NCBI RefSeq assembly: GCF_040869035.1
Contig: NZ_CP162101.1
Location: forward strand, 868,001-932,000
Source of the DNA: Vibrio sp. NTOU-M3
Lineage (GTDB): Bacteria; Pseudomonadota; Gammaproteobacteria; Enterobacterales; Vibrionaceae
Length of the DNA: 64,000 nt
Reading direction: 5' to 3'
Both the position numbers and the translations under genes were made by a program. This document shows positions 34,585 through 44,069 of this stretch, piece after piece. The notes beneath the pieces were generated by a model. The model was not told the origin of the DNA, searched no databases, and saw only the letters and a program-made list of their open reading frames with translations. Positions within the stretch are counted from its first letter, which is position 1; each line of letters begins with the position of its first letter.

Positions 34585-36186
34585 TTAAAGTCTAAAGAAG
34601 GAGAGTTGTTTCTTTTGCTCTTCAGCAAGAACAGATAACTCTTGGCTGGCTTGTGTGCTCTGGTTGATACCGAGTACGTTTTGATTGACCAGATCGAGCA
34701 TGATATTCACGTTTTTGCTAATGTCCTGTGTGACGCAAGATTGCTGCTCAGCGGCTGTCGCCACTTGTGCATTCATGTTGTTTAGTGTTGAAACCAAGTT
34801 TGTAATTCCTGTGACGGCTTCATTCGCTTGTTGGTTAAGATTCAGGTTGCTCTCAAGCGAGGTGAGGCAACTTTCCATATTCTCGTTTGCAAGAGTCGAT
34901 TGCTGCTGCAACTTTTCAATAATGGTTTGGATCTGCAATGTTGATTCATGAGTTCTACCAGCAAGCATTCGTACTTCGTCGGCAACGACGGCGAAACCAC
35001 GACCATGTTCTCCGGCTCGAGCTGCTTCAATAGCTGCATTCAACGCCAGCAAATTGGTTTGCTCGGAAATTGCGGTGATGACATCCACAATGTTGTTTAT
35101 GTGCTCAGACTGCTCTTTCAGCTCAAGGACTACATTGGCCGCTTGATTGAGGCTCTCACCCATCTCTTTATTTGCATCTTGGCTTTGCGAAAATATATTC
35201 AAACTGTCTTGAGCCAATGTACCTGTTTGCTCTGCGGTGTCATCTGCGGACGTTGCGTTTTGGCTGACGTTATCTGCAGTGCTAGCCAACTCGGTGATTG
35301 CTGCTGCAATTTGTTCGATTTCATGGAGCTCTTGTGTTGCGTTGCCTTCCGATTGATCCATCACATTAACAAGTTCGGTAGATGCTGCCGCAACGTCTTC
35401 GCTTATTCTCACAAGCGAGGTAATGGTCGAACTTAATTGATGAAGCGTGCGATTCAAATCTTTACCAAGTAGGCCAATTTCATTGTTGCCATCTTGGTCA
35501 AATCGGATACTCAAATCGCCATCTGCCACATTTTTAACAACGTGTTGGAGGTGAAGTATCGGTTTTACTATCACCGTCGATAACCATATCGCGATAGTGA
35601 TGGAAACAATGAAGATCAACATGACACCGACAATGGCATCAGACTCAATCTCATCCATCTGTGCTGCGTTGTTTCTTTCCTGTTGTTGGATATAGGCTTG
35701 GACCGCCTGACTCAGGTCGTCGACGCGATCGATAATGTTACTGCCATGGCCACTTATTTGGTCGATTTGAGATTCAGAGATAGAAGATGGATGATTGGCA
35801 ATGGTGATTGCGATTGAATAGTATTTTTCAAACTCTTTATTGACGCTCTCTATTTCTGATTCAAACTGCTTTACTGAGCTCAGCTCTGCCATCAATACGG
35901 GTAAATCTATCTTTGCTTGCTCGATTTGTTCCAGATATTCATTCCGCTTATCCACATTATAAATTGCGTAGATGGTTTGGATGCGTAATGGAAATATCAG
36001 TTCATCGATGGAGTCTAAAGCTTCGTTATAGTCAATCATCTGGCTTGTCTGAGCTGCCACATCTTCTTGTTCACCATCTAACTTACTTTTTGTTATCCAT
36101 AGCGTGATGAACAATACGATTGCGAATAAAATGACCGGCAGCAAGATCTGCAATCGAATAGAGATGTTATTTAACTTGATCTTCAT
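34585..36186 (-). CDS. methyl-accepting chemotaxis protein, four-helix-bundle-like sensor
   Basis: 533 aa. TM1 (about 12-30), an all-helical periplasmic sensor of about 150 residues (Glu/Gln-rich, 4HB-type), TM2 (about 185-207), HAMP (about 208-262), then the signalling domain with '[35 protein letters not shown]' tip ([12 protein letters not shown]). Ligand unknown. It is divergent from the tna operon, so its promoter and the tna control region share the 306-base gap. No CheB/CheR-binding pentapeptide is seen at the C-terminus. Confidence 0.88.
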   Translation of the reverse strand: MKIKLNNISIRLQILLPVILFAIVLFITLWITKSKLDGEQEDVAAQTSQMIDYNEALDSIDELIFPLRIQTIYAIYNVDKRNEYLEQIEQAKIDLPVLMAELSSVKQFESEIESVNKEFEKYYSIAITIANHPSSISESQIDQISGHGSNIIDRVDDLSQAVQAYIQQQERNNAAQMDEIESDAIVGVMLIFIVSITIAIWLSTVIVKPILHLQHVVKNVADGDLSIRFDQDGNNEIGLLGKDLNRTLHQLSSTITSLVRISEDVAAASTELVNVMDQSEGNATQELHEIEQIAAAITELASTADNVSQNATSADDTAEQTGTLAQDSLNIFSQSQDANKEMGESLNQAANVVLELKEQSEHINNIVDVITAISEQTNLLALNAAIEAARAGEHGRGFAVVADEVRMLAGRTHESTLQIQTIIEKLQQQSTLANENMESCLTSLESNLNLNQQANEAVTGITNLVSTLNNMNAQVATAAEQQSCVTQDISKNVNIMLDLVNQNVLGINQSTQASQELSVLAEEQKKQLSFFRL

Positions 36187-36492
36187 GGTTTCGTCCTTTT
36201 CTTAGAACTTCTTTGGTTTAAACCTTTATCGCCTAAGATGGAATGAACATGAGTTAAGTTTTATTAAAGTTCATTAAATGACGTTATTTATTATGGTATG
36301 GCATCTGAAAAAATATAATGTTCTACATTAACCAATTGAAAATAAAGTACAAGATATATATTTATTATTATGCTTCCATATTTTTTGTCTATAGGTTCTC
36401 AAAATATTCTAGAATTTGTAGACAAGGTAGGGAAATTGCTTAAACTTACTTGTGCGGGATTGATAATATTTCAGTTTCAAATAGGTGAAAAC
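36187..36492. promoter_or_regulatory. intergenic region upstream of tnaC
   Basis: 306 AT-rich bases. TATAAT occurs at 36314-36319 without a good -35 box. TGATAATAT near 36460-36470, 25-30 bases before tnaC, looks like an extended -10 element and suits a CRP-dependent start as in other tna operons. ATTCTAGAAT (36406-36415) is a perfect 10-bp palindrome. I could not find a clear CRP site. Confidence 0.35.
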
Positions 36493-36567
36493 ATGGAAAA
36501 TCACAACAATTCAAGTATTTGGTTTACTCTCGATTATAAAATTTCATTCTTCTTCCCAGTTAAGTAA
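36493..36567 (+). CDS. tnaC: tryptophanase leader peptide TnaC
   Basis: 24 aa, the same length as the E. coli peptide. The key pattern is WFTLD (Trp10, Asp14) and Pro22, so the Trp-to-Pro distance is 12 residues as in E. coli TnaC. The C-terminal end reads FFFPVK, i.e. two residues after Pro, resembling the Proteus-type leader. In the known mechanism, free tryptophan makes the ribosome stall at the end of TnaC and blocks Rho-dependent termination before tnaA. AGGTG lies about 7 bases upstream of the ATG. No family member could be confused with this motif. Confidence 0.9.
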   Translation: MENHNNSSIWFTLDYKISFFFPVK

Positions 36568-36810
36568 TCTTTTCTGCACGTCCTGTGCATATAACTTATT
36601 GATTTTAATTTGTTGATTTTAAATATCTCTTCATATTAAAGAAAATTCTATCAATGAGTTTCTATCAATTTGTTTCATATTGATTCTCAATAGTTATCCT
36701 TGAAATATATTTCAAAGGTTATCTTGTTGACCAAAATTAATTATTTCCTTGGTTATTTAAATTAAATAACCGAGGTGGAAAAGTATTGCTTAAATATTAG
36801 GAAATGAATA
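36568..36810 (+). promoter_or_regulatory. tnaC-tnaA spacer with Rho-type attenuation region
   Basis: 243 U-rich bases between leader and tnaA. A small hairpin TGCAC-GTCCT-GTGCA (36575-36589) follows the leader stop, and a 12-bp hairpin CCTTGGTTATTT / AAATAACCGAGG (36747-36775, one G-T) lies before the tnaA ribosome-binding site (AGGAAATG). The long unpaired, pyrimidine-rich stretch in between fits Rho loading, by analogy with E. coli. Confidence 0.6.
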
Positions 36811-38235
36811 ATGGAAAACTTTAAACACCTGCCAGAACCTTTTCGTATTCGCGTTGTTGAACCAGTAAAACGTACAACGCGCGAATATCGTGAACAAGCG
36901 ATCTTAAAAGCGGGGATGAACCCGTTTCTACTCGACAGCGAAGATGTGTTTATTGATTTGCTTACCGACAGTGGTACCGGTGCTATCACTCAAGAGATGC
37001 AGGCAGCAATGCTCAGAGGTGATGAAGCATACAGTGGTAGCCGCAGTTACTACGCATTGGCAGATGCTGTTAAAGATATTTTTGGCTATCAACATACCAT
37101 CCCAACGCACCAAGGCCGCGGTGCAGAGCAGATATACATTCCTGTACTGATCAAAAAACGTGAAAAAGAAAAAGGCCTTGATCGCACTAAGATGGTGGCG
37201 CTATCAAATTACTTCTTTGATACCACACAAGGGCATACTCAAATCAACTGCTGCGTTGCCAAAAACGTTTATACCGAAGACGCGTTCGATACCGGCGTCA
37301 GCGCAGACTTTAAAGGTAATTTTGACTTAGAGAAGCTAGAACATGCGATCTTAGAAACGGGCGCAGAAAACGTGCCGTATATCGTGAGCACCATCACCTG
37401 TAACTCGTCGGGTGGTCAACCGGTTTCTATTGCAAACTTGAAAGCGGTGTACGAAATTGCCCAGCGTTACGATATTCCAGTGATCATGGACTCTGCCCGT
37501 TTTGCTGAAAATGCCTACTTTATTCAGCAGCGTGAGCCGGGTTATCAGAATTGGAGTATTGAGCAGATCACGCGTGAGAGTTACAAGTATGCAGATGCAC
37601 TTGCAATGTCAGCGAAAAAAGATGCCATGGTGCAAATGGGCGGTCTGCTTTGCTTTAAAGATGACAGCATGCTTGATGTGTACAACGAGTGTCGCACGTT
37701 GTGTGTGGTTCAAGAAGGCTTCCCAACTTATGGTGGCTTAGAAGGCGGCGCAATGGAGCGCTTAGCGGTTGGTTTATACGATGGTATGCGCCAAGAGTGG
37801 TTGGCTTATCGTATCAGTCAGGTGCAATATCTGGTGGATGGCTTAGAAGCCATTGGTGTGGTTTGCCAGCAAGCGGGTGGACACGCGGCGTTTGTTGATG
37901 CGGGTAAACTACTACCGCATATTCCAGCCGATCAGTTCCCAGCACATGCACTGGCGTGTGAGTTGTACAAGGTTGCAGGTATCCGCGCGGTTGAAATTGG
38001 CTCACTGCTACTTGGGCGTGATCCTGCTACGGGCAAACAGATGCCTTGTCCGGCAGAATTAATGCGTTTAACCATTCCACGTGCGACCTATACGCAAACC
38101 CACATGGATTTCATCATTGAAGCTTTCGGGCACGTTAAAGCCAATGCAGAAAATGTGAAAGGGTTGGACTTCACCTACGAACCAGAAGTGCTTCGCCACT
38201 TTACCGCGCGTCTAAAAGAAGTCGACAGCGAATAA
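36811..38235 (+). CDS. tnaA: tryptophanase TnaA
   Basis: 474 aa, PLP enzyme that splits L-tryptophan to indole, pyruvate and ammonia. Length and sequence match tryptophanases throughout, for instance '[18 protein letters not shown]' near the start, '[30 protein letters not shown]' in two parts, and the PLP-binding Lys in [13 protein letters not shown] (about residue 270). It is induced through the TnaC leader 243 bases upstream. A terminator separates it from tnaB. The product indole is a signal in Vibrio biofilm and virulence control (known from the genus). Confidence 0.96.
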   Translation: MENFKHLPEPFRIRVVEPVKRTTREYREQAILKAGMNPFLLDSEDVFIDLLTDSGTGAITQEMQAAMLRGDEAYSGSRSYYALADAVKDIFGYQHTIPTHQGRGAEQIYIPVLIKKREKEKGLDRTKMVALSNYFFDTTQGHTQINCCVAKNVYTEDAFDTGVSADFKGNFDLEKLEHAILETGAENVPYIVSTITCNSSGGQPVSIANLKAVYEIAQRYDIPVIMDSARFAENAYFIQQREPGYQNWSIEQITRESYKYADALAMSAKKDAMVQMGGLLCFKDDSMLDVYNECRTLCVVQEGFPTYGGLEGGAMERLAVGLYDGMRQEWLAYRISQVQYLVDGLEAIGVVCQQAGGHAAFVDAGKLLPHIPADQFPAHALACELYKVAGIRAVEIGSLLLGRDPATGKQMPCPAELMRLTIPRATYTQTHMDFIIEAFGHVKANAENVKGLDFTYEPEVLRHFTARLKEVDSE

Positions 38236-38245
38236 ACCTTTATTG

Positions 38246-38275
38246 AACGCAGCTCTATTTGAGCTGCGTTTTTTT
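38246..38275 (+). terminator. intrinsic terminator between tnaA and tnaB
   Basis: 10-bp stem AACGCAGCTC / GAGCTGCGTT, loop TATTT, T-run. It should lower tnaB and ridA expression relative to tnaA unless an internal promoter exists. Confidence 0.85.
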
Positions 38276-38337
38276 GGCCTGTTCCAAACTATCGATAAAA
38301 AAGCTAATAACGTGAACTTAATTTAGAGATTATAACT

Positions 38338-39552
38338 ATGACAACCAAACCTTCCTTACTCGGGGGGGCCTGTATCATTGCTAGTGTCTGTGTTGGCGCT
38401 GGTATGTTGGGCCTACCAAGTGCGGGGGCTGGTGCGTGGACAATGTGGTCCATGTTTGCCATTACCCTGACGATGATAATAATGACCATTTCTGGTTGGA
38501 TGTTACTTGAAGCTTTTAAACACTACGATCTTCGAGTCTCATTCAATACCGTAACCAAAGATATGTTGGGCGATAAGGTCAACATGTTTAACAACCTGAC
38601 AGTCTACTTTGTTGGCGGCATCCTGCTGTACGCATACATCACTTCTTCTGGCCTTATTTTGCAAGATCTGCTGGATATCGATAGCAAAGTTGCGTCTGTT
38701 CTTTTTGTGGCGGTGTTTTCCATATTCGTTTGGCATTCAACTCATGCTGTGGATCGTATCTCAGTGGTATTAATTGCCTTTATGGTGCTGAGTTTTATTT
38801 TTGGTGTTTCCGGGCTTGCCATTAACGTCAATACCTCGGTGCTGTTGGATACCATTAACCCCAATGGCGAATACGCCCCTTATGCGATGGCGATGCTTCC
38901 CGTTGCTTTAACGTCTTTTGGCTATCACCATTCTGTGTCTTCAATGCGTGCTTATTATGGTGAAGAGCGTCGCGCCAAGAAGGCGATTCTAGGTGGAACC
39001 ATCATTGCTCTAGGACTCTATTTCCTATGGATGGTGAGTATTTTTGGCAATTTGCCTCGTGAAAGCTTTGGTCCTGTGATTGAGCAAGGCGGTAATGTAG
39101 ACGCGTTACTTATGGCGTTGGATTCAGTGATTGAGTCAGAGACGGTTGAGCGTGCGATTAATGCCTTTTCAATGGCAGCGATTCTCTCATCCTTCATTGG
39201 TGTGGGCCTTGGGGTGTTTGATTTCTTAGCCGATCTGTTCAAATTTGAAAACTGCAAAAAAGGGCGTTCTAAAACGTGGTTGGTGACGTTTATTCCACCA
39301 CTGGTGCTTTCAATTTTGTTCCCATTTGGTTTTGTGATTGCCATCGGTTACGCCGGCGCAGCTGCCACCGTTTGGGCATGCATCATTCCTGCGCTATTGG
39401 TGCTGAAGTCTCGCTCAAAAGAAAACGGGAGTGAAGGGTTTGTTGTACCCGGCGGCCAATTGATGGTCGGCGTGGTGATTTTATTTGGTGTGCTTACCGC
39501 CGCCTTCCATTTCATGGCAATGGTCAACCTCTTGCCAGCGTTTACCGGTTAA
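38338..39552 (+). CDS. tnaB: tryptophan permease, HAAAP family (TnaB-like)
   Basis: 404 aa, about 11 membrane helices. N-terminus 'SLLGGACIIASVCVGAGMLGLP' is the substrate- and sodium/proton-site helix of the hydroxy/aromatic amino acid permease family (TnaB, Mtr, TyrP). Place directly after tnaA supports low-affinity tryptophan import for TnaA. It is followed 16 bases later by ridA. The start is the ATG at 38338; a short upstream purine-rich stretch (TTAGAG) is a weak ribosome-binding site. Among family members, tryptophan is inferred from context. Confidence 0.85.
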   Translation: MTTKPSLLGGACIIASVCVGAGMLGLPSAGAGAWTMWSMFAITLTMIIMTISGWMLLEAFKHYDLRVSFNTVTKDMLGDKVNMFNNLTVYFVGGILLYAYITSSGLILQDLLDIDSKVASVLFVAVFSIFVWHSTHAVDRISVVLIAFMVLSFIFGVSGLAINVNTSVLLDTINPNGEYAPYAMAMLPVALTSFGYHHSVSSMRAYYGEERRAKKAILGGTIIALGLYFLWMVSIFGNLPRESFGPVIEQGGNVDALLMALDSVIESETVERAINAFSMAAILSSFIGVGLGVFDFLADLFKFENCKKGRSKTWLVTFIPPLVLSILFPFGFVIAIGYAGAAATVWACIIPALLVLKSRSKENGSEGFVVPGGQLMVGVVILFGVLTAAFHFMAMVNLLPAFTG

Positions 39553-39568
39553 CTTTTAAGGAACTAAG

Positions 39569-39949
39569 ATGACAACGATCAACACAGAAAATGCACCCGC
39601 TGCAATTGGACCGTACATACAAGGTGTGAGCCTAGCCAATATGGTGATCACATCGGGTCAGTTGCCGCTTGACCCAGAAACAAAACAGATGCCTGAAGAG
39701 GTGGCTGAACAAACAACTCGTTCATTGCTTAATGCTTTGGCGATTGTTGAAGAAGCGGGTCTTAGCATTCATCACTTTGCGAAAACCACGGTGTTTGTGA
39801 AAGATCTCAATGAGTTTACGGTGATCAACCAAGCTTATCAGGCGTTCTTTGAACAGCGCGGCGCAAATTTTCCTGCACGTTCATGTGTGGAAGTAGCGCG
39901 CTTACCGATGGATGCGAGAGTAGAAATTGAAGTGATTGCGTTTAAATAA
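39569..39949 (+). CDS. ridA: RidA family enamine/imine deaminase
   Basis: 126 aa, whole-length match to the RidA/YjgF/UK114 family: 'APAAIGPYIQGV' at the start, a central 'TTVFVKDLNEFTVINQAY', and the end 'RSCVEVARLPMDARVEIEVIAF' with the conserved Arg that holds the substrate carboxylate. It hydrolyses reactive 2-aminoacrylate and related enamines. TnaA releases 2-aminoacrylate as intermediate from Trp, Ser or Cys, so a detoxifying enzyme in this operon makes sense. Ribosome-binding site TTAAGGA is 10 bases upstream. Confidence 0.9.
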   Translation: MTTINTENAPAAIGPYIQGVSLANMVITSGQLPLDPETKQMPEEVAEQTTRSLLNALAIVEEAGLSIHHFAKTTVFVKDLNEFTVINQAYQAFFEQRGANFPARSCVEVARLPMDARVEIEVIAFK

Positions 39950-39958
39950 CGTAAGTTT

Positions 39959-39990
39959 AAGCCGGGTTTTTGCCCGGCTTTGTCGCTTTT
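39959..39990 (+). terminator. intrinsic terminator after ridA
   Basis: 8-bp stem AAGCCGGG / CCCGGCTT (39959-39966 / 39973-39980), T-rich tail with interruptions. It lies just past the convergent yidG-like stop. Confidence 0.75.
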
Positions 39991-40288
39991 AATGAAGACA
40001 TACCCACAACGCCGCCAAAGCAACCACGCTGGCCACCCATAAGTTTCTCACCATCATCTTGCGATGAAATACTTGCCCTTGAGTTGCAATTTCCGTTTTT
40101 CTTTTGACGATCTGATTGAGGAAAAACCACAACGCAATCAGCAATAACCCAAATTGCAGCATTGAGAGCGTACCGACTTTGATCAGCAGCATGGTGCCAG
40201 TGGTCATCACAAGGGCGCTACGCGTCCAGGCAAGCTGGGTGCGTTCTCGTTGAAGACCGGGATCGCGCTCCACGCTGTGTGCTTTCAT
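39989..40288 (-). CDS. DUF202 membrane protein, YidG-like
   Basis: 99 aa with three membrane helices. The N-terminal 'DPGLQRERTQLAWTRSALV' matches YidG-type DUF202 proteins. Its ATG overlaps the stop of the YidH-like gene by 4 bases (ATGA), so they are translationally coupled, as yidH and yidG are neighbours in E. coli. The function of the pair is unknown; an inner-membrane complex is likely. Confidence 0.8.
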   Translation of the reverse strand: MKAHSVERDPGLQRERTQLAWTRSALVMTTGTMLLIKVGTLSMLQFGLLLIALWFFLNQIVKRKTEIATQGQVFHRKMMVRNLWVASVVALAALWVCLH

Positions 40289-40620
40289 AAGGCTAAATAC
40301 CCGATGAGAATCGCAAAGCTGATGACCACAAGAGTCATTGCCAGCAGGCTTTTACTGTATTTAAACGGCGCTTCTAGTCGCATCGCTTTTTCATTTTGAT
40401 ACCAACGTAGAAATGCCCAAGTGGCTGTTGCCAAGGCTATACCTGCGAGCCCGGGTGTTAACCATTCTGCATGGCGTAGTATCGGAGAGTCATGCGTGGC
40501 ACTTAGTAAATCAATACCGATGGATGTGGCGAGAAAAGCAAGCGCAGTGCGTATCCACGCGAGAAACGTACGCTCATTCGCAAGAGAGAATCGGTAGTCT
40601 GGGTCTTTACCCATTTTCAT
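40285..40620 (-). CDS. yidH: DUF202 membrane protein YidH
   Basis: 111 aa, three membrane helices. 'DPDYRFSLANERTFLAWIRTALAFLA' is almost identical to the YidH N-terminus, and the middle 'FLRWYQNEKAMRLEAPF' also matches. First gene of a two-gene operon with the YidG-like protein. No known function. The murR gene ends 14 bases before it on the same strand, so the pair could be co-transcribed with murR. Confidence 0.85.
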   Translation of the reverse strand: MKMGKDPDYRFSLANERTFLAWIRTALAFLATSIGIDLLSATHDSPILRHAEWLTPGLAGIALATATWAFLRWYQNEKAMRLEAPFKYSKSLLAMTLVVISFAILIGYLAL

Positions 40621-40633
40621 GGTTCTAAATTCC

Positions 40634-41479
40634 TTATTGCTGAATTTTACGGATGGAATCCAGTGCTTTATGCATGCTAGTACAACCTGTCATGGTGTTG
40701 AGTTTAAAGAACAGAATGTCAAAGGCGATCATCTGCAACAACTGAGGTGTGACCATGCCAAGTTGAGTGTGGTTTTCTGTGTAGCTGTAGGGAATGACAA
40801 AATCAGACACTTGGGCGACCTTGCCTTTGCCATAACGCGTCAGTGAAATCACTTTTGCACCATTTTCACGTGCTTTTTCAATCGCGGTCAGCACTTCTTG
40901 GGTATTACCACGTGCAGAAACGACCAATAATACATCATTGGCTTTCAGTAATGAGGCTTGGACGATTTGGGTATGGTAATCCTGATTAAATTGAACATTG
41001 AAGCCTGAGCGGATCAGCTTGTGGTTAATATCAGCAGCGACAAGAGCTGATGAACCGATACCTGCGAGTAGAATCTTATTTGCACTCAACATGATATCGG
41101 TGCACTGTTCGATGGTCTCTGCATCGATAAGGCTCAGAGACTGATCGATCGTATTGGTAAACAGATGCTTGGATTTCTCGATGATTTGCTTCGCAGAATC
41201 GTCAGCACCAATTTCGGCATAAATGGTTGATTTGGTGCCTGAATTCATGTGTGGTGACAGCGCAGCAAGCTTGAGTTTGAGATCCGGAAACCCGCTACAA
41301 CCGAGACTCTTAGCATACCGAATAACGGAAGAATCACTGATCCCAAGCGCGGCCCCGACTTTGGTCGCGCTTTGCGTTGAGAGGTCGAAATCATGCTCAA
41401 TAATAAACTGGGAAATTTTTTGCTCATTACTGTTCGCTGAGTGAGCAAGTGTCTTAACTTTATTGATGATGCTATTCAT
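40634..41479 (-). CDS. murR: MurR/RpiR-family regulator of the N-acetylmuramic acid genes
   Basis: 281 aa. N-terminal HTH_6 domain (about 1-75, 'SATKVGAALGISDSSVIRYAKSLG') and a C-terminal SIS sugar-phosphate domain (about 120-255, 'ILLAGIGSSALVAADINHKL', 'VLLVVSARGNTQEV'). MurR represses murQP and responds to N-acetylmuramic acid 6-phosphate. The order murQ-murP-murR in one direction fits this role. A terminator lies between murP and murR, so the repressor may have its own promoter as well. Confidence 0.85.
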   Translation of the reverse strand: MNSIINKVKTLAHSANSNEQKISQFIIEHDFDLSTQSATKVGAALGISDSSVIRYAKSLGCSGFPDLKLKLAALSPHMNSGTKSTIYAEIGADDSAKQIIEKSKHLFTNTIDQSLSLIDAETIEQCTDIMLSANKILLAGIGSSALVAADINHKLIRSGFNVQFNQDYHTQIVQASLLKANDVLLVVSARGNTQEVLTAIEKARENGAKVISLTRYGKGKVAQVSDFVIPYSYTENHTQLGMVTPQLLQMIAFDILFFKLNTMTGCTSMHKALDSIRKIQQ

Positions 41480-41492
41480 TGACGCCTCAGTA

Positions 41493-41529
41493 AGTGAAAA
41501 ATCCGTCGTATCTTGATGATACGACGGAT
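41493..41529 (-). terminator. intrinsic terminator between murP and murR
   Basis: 12-bp perfect stem ATCCGTCGTATC / GATACGACGGAT with a 5-nt loop and TTTTT on the minus strand. Confidence 0.85.
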
Positions 41530-41533
41530 GATA

Positions 41534-42910
41534 TTAACGACTTTGCGCAGGCTTTTCGACTGGATCTGTAAATCCTAATAGCATGGAGGCAATAAAACCC
41601 ACCACCCATGCACAGACGACTGCGAGTAAGAAGGATGGAATTTGGCCTTCTCCGACGAGTGGGATCAAGGACAATCCTGCTGTACCGAATGGAATGATAA
41701 TGCCGATTTTAAATGCCGCCATCATCGCGCCGCCAGCAAAGCCACCAATACAGCCTGCAATGAATGTTTTACCCAGTGGTAATGAAACTCCAAACAGCAG
41801 CGGTTCACCGACACCAAGGATCCCGACAGGCAAAGCCCCCGTAATGGTCTTTTTCAAACGTTCATTCTTAGACTTAAGGTAGACATAAGCCGCTGCGCCA
41901 ACTTGTCCCATGCCACCCATTGCCAAAATTGGGAATAAGTAGTTCAGGCCAAATGTGTCCAAAATCTGTGCATGGATAGGAATGAGGCCTTGGTGAAGAC
42001 CGGTGAGCAACAAGAATAGGAAGCCGCCACCTAACACACCTCCGACGGCCACTGAGCCAGCAGACTCATTGAGCAAGGCAACAGAAACCAGATTACCTAG
42101 CCAAACGTTCACCGCATGAGCGATAGGTTGCAAGATAAATAGAGCAACGGCTGAGGACACAAGAATAGTAACGGTTGGAGTAAAGATAAGATCAAGGCTC
42201 TCTTTACAATGGCTGCGGAACCAGAGTTCAAACTTTGATGAGAAGACGCACACAAGCAACACGGCAAACATACCGCCACCACCAGGAACTAATGCGTTAC
42301 CAAAGAGCTCGATATTAGCCAGTCCGGGTGCAGACAAAACAGCAGCCATCACGGCACCAATTGCTGGAGAAGCTTGCAGTTCTTTTGCTGTGTTCATGCC
42401 GATCATCACGGATAATACCGCAAATACCGCTTTTCCGACGACGGTAAACAAGGAAAAAATATCAGGATGAGCCGCGACAAGCTCAGGTGCCAATAGTTTG
42501 AAAATATTGACCATACCGAGCACCAAACCACAGCCAATGAGTGCTGGGATCGTCGGGACAAAAATTGCAGCTAAGGTGTTGAGTGCACGGCGGATTGAAA
42601 ATGGCTGCGCTTGGGTTGTTGCCTGTGGTTCAGGTTCGACACCAGTGCCTTTCATTCGTTTATTCAGGACGCCAGTGACTTTCGCCGCGGTCCCCATGCC
42701 GACAATGATCTGGTACTGCTCGCCGGCATCAACCACGCCCTTGATTCCATCAAGACTGCGCAGCGCTTCCATATCAAACAAGCTGCGATCTTTAAGTACG
42801 ATGCGTACTCGGGTCATGCAGTTTGTCAGAGTCGCTACGTTATCAAAACCGCCGATGTGTTTTTCAATGTGATCGGCAATAACTTCGAGATGTTCTATCT
42901 TATTTGCCAT
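41534..42910 (-). CDS. murP: PTS N-acetylmuramic acid transporter, EIIBC (MurP)
   Basis: 458 aa. N-terminal EIIB domain (about 1-90) with the phosphorylated Cys in NCMTRVR, then an EIIC membrane domain with about ten helices (about 110-450). No EIIA part, as in MurP, which borrows EIIA-Glc. It brings in N-acetylmuramic acid as the 6-phosphate. It starts two bases after the murQ stop, so they are coupled. The specificity comes from murQ and murR next to it. Confidence 0.9.
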   Translation of the reverse strand: MANKIEHLEVIADHIEKHIGGFDNVATLTNCMTRVRIVLKDRSLFDMEALRSLDGIKGVVDAGEQYQIIVGMGTAAKVTGVLNKRMKGTGVEPEPQATTQAQPFSIRRALNTLAAIFVPTIPALIGCGLVLGMVNIFKLLAPELVAAHPDIFSLFTVVGKAVFAVLSVMIGMNTAKELQASPAIGAVMAAVLSAPGLANIELFGNALVPGGGGMFAVLLVCVFSSKFELWFRSHCKESLDLIFTPTVTILVSSAVALFILQPIAHAVNVWLGNLVSVALLNESAGSVAVGGVLGGGFLFLLLTGLHQGLIPIHAQILDTFGLNYLFPILAMGGMGQVGAAAYVYLKSKNERLKKTITGALPVGILGVGEPLLFGVSLPLGKTFIAGCIGGFAGGAMMAAFKIGIIIPFGTAGLSLIPLVGEGQIPSFLLAVVCAWVVGFIASMLLGFTDPVEKPAQSR

Positions 42911-42911
42911 G

Positions 42912-43814
42912 TTATTTTCCTTGCAGTAACTGCTGTTTCAGGGGTTGGAAAGGTTGCGCAGCAAGCGCGAGTGCAGCGGAAGGCGACATATCCAATGTGT
43001 GCAGCAACACAGCAGCACGAACATTGTAATTGACGGCTTCCAATAGGGCTTCAGCCGTTGCTTCTTCAACTTCACAAATTTGACAAACCATGTGTTGGGC
43101 GCGAATGCGTAATTTTTCGTTTGACGCTTTCACATCCACCATCAGGTTGCCGTGTATCTTACCGAGCTGGTGCATGACGGCTGTGCTGATCATGCCGAGC
43201 AGCATTTTCTGGGCGGAACCACTCTTCATTCGTGTTGAACCTGCAAGCACCTCCGCGCCAACATCGGGTGCGATCGAGACGTCTGCATTCTGCGAAATCA
43301 AACTTGGTCCGCGAGTGCTCAGTGCAATGGTTTTAGCACCAACTTGTTGCGCGTATTTCAGGGCTGAGAGGACAAACGGAGTTCGACCACTGGCTGCGAT
43401 ACCGACAACAATATCTTTGGAGTTGAGTTCGCGATTGGCGAGCTCAAGAGGGGCTGACTCAATGCAGTCTTCAATGTTTTCGACAGCAGACAACATTGCT
43501 TCTAAGCCGCCGGCAATGATGGCTTGAACTAAAGAAGGATCGGTTCCAAATGTAGGGGGACACTCGGCTGAGTCCAGTACACCAAGTCGGCCACTGGTTC
43601 CAGCGCCAACATAAAACAGACGGCCCCCGAGTTTGATCTGTTGAGCAATTAAGCTCACGGCATCTGCCACGTTTGGCAATACAGCTCGGATGGAATACGC
43701 CACCGAGGCATCGTGTTCATTGAGTAAACTCAGCACATCGTGCAAAGGCAATTCAGATAGATTGCTGGTTTCTGGGTTTTGCTCTTTGTTGATGGTGGAG
43801 GACAACTCACTCAT
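42912..43814 (-). CDS. murQ: N-acetylmuramic acid 6-phosphate etherase MurQ
   Basis: 300 aa, SIS-domain enzyme that removes D-lactate from MurNAc-6-P and yields GlcNAc-6-P. Landmarks: 'GRLFYVGAGTSGRLGVLDSAECPPTFG' in two blocks with the active-site Glu, 'GIAASGRTPFVLSALKYA', and 'EVLAGSTRMKSGSAQKMLL'. First gene of murQ-murP-(murR). The upstream perfect inverted repeat at 43829-43867 is a good MurR operator candidate. Confidence 0.94.
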   Translation of the reverse strand: MSELSSTINKEQNPETSNLSELPLHDVLSLLNEHDASVAYSIRAVLPNVADAVSLIAQQIKLGGRLFYVGAGTSGRLGVLDSAECPPTFGTDPSLVQAIIAGGLEAMLSAVENIEDCIESAPLELANRELNSKDIVVGIAASGRTPFVLSALKYAQQVGAKTIALSTRGPSLISQNADVSIAPDVGAEVLAGSTRMKSGSAQKMLLGMISTAVMHQLGKIHGNLMVDVKASNEKLRIRAQHMVCQICEVEEATAEALLEAVNYNVRAAVLLHTLDMSPSAALALAAQPFQPLKQQLLQGK

Positions 43815-43828
43815 AAAATCTCTCCGTT

Positions 43829-43867
43829 GATATTCGACATTATTAAAATATACAAATGTCGAATATC
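43829..43867. promoter_or_regulatory. inverted repeat GATATTCGACATT-N13-AATGTCGAATATC, candidate MurR operator
   Basis: Perfect 13-bp arms (43829-43841 / 43855-43867) separated by 13 AT-rich bases, starting 15 bases upstream of murQ. The position over the murQ promoter and TTCGACAT-like half-sites fit MurR/RpiR control. Confidence 0.6.
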
Positions 43868-44069
43868 GACAATGATAATGTCATCAATTCGGGAAATTCG
43901 TCACATAAAATGCTGTTTCATTTTTCGGAGTTAGCGGTCTGAATCGAATGTTGTGAAGTGCGTCTTAAATATGAAGCGTTTTACATTGTATTGATATTGA
44001 TGGAACAACTTACTGATTATATGAGGGGTTCACGATCATATTAGCGAATTACACTAAGTTAGGTGTTCC

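Noticed and set aside
34948..35436. Plus-strand ORF of 162 codons inside the chemoreceptor gene
   Set aside because: Cys- and Leu-rich translation of the reverse strand of a conserved signalling domain, not a gene.
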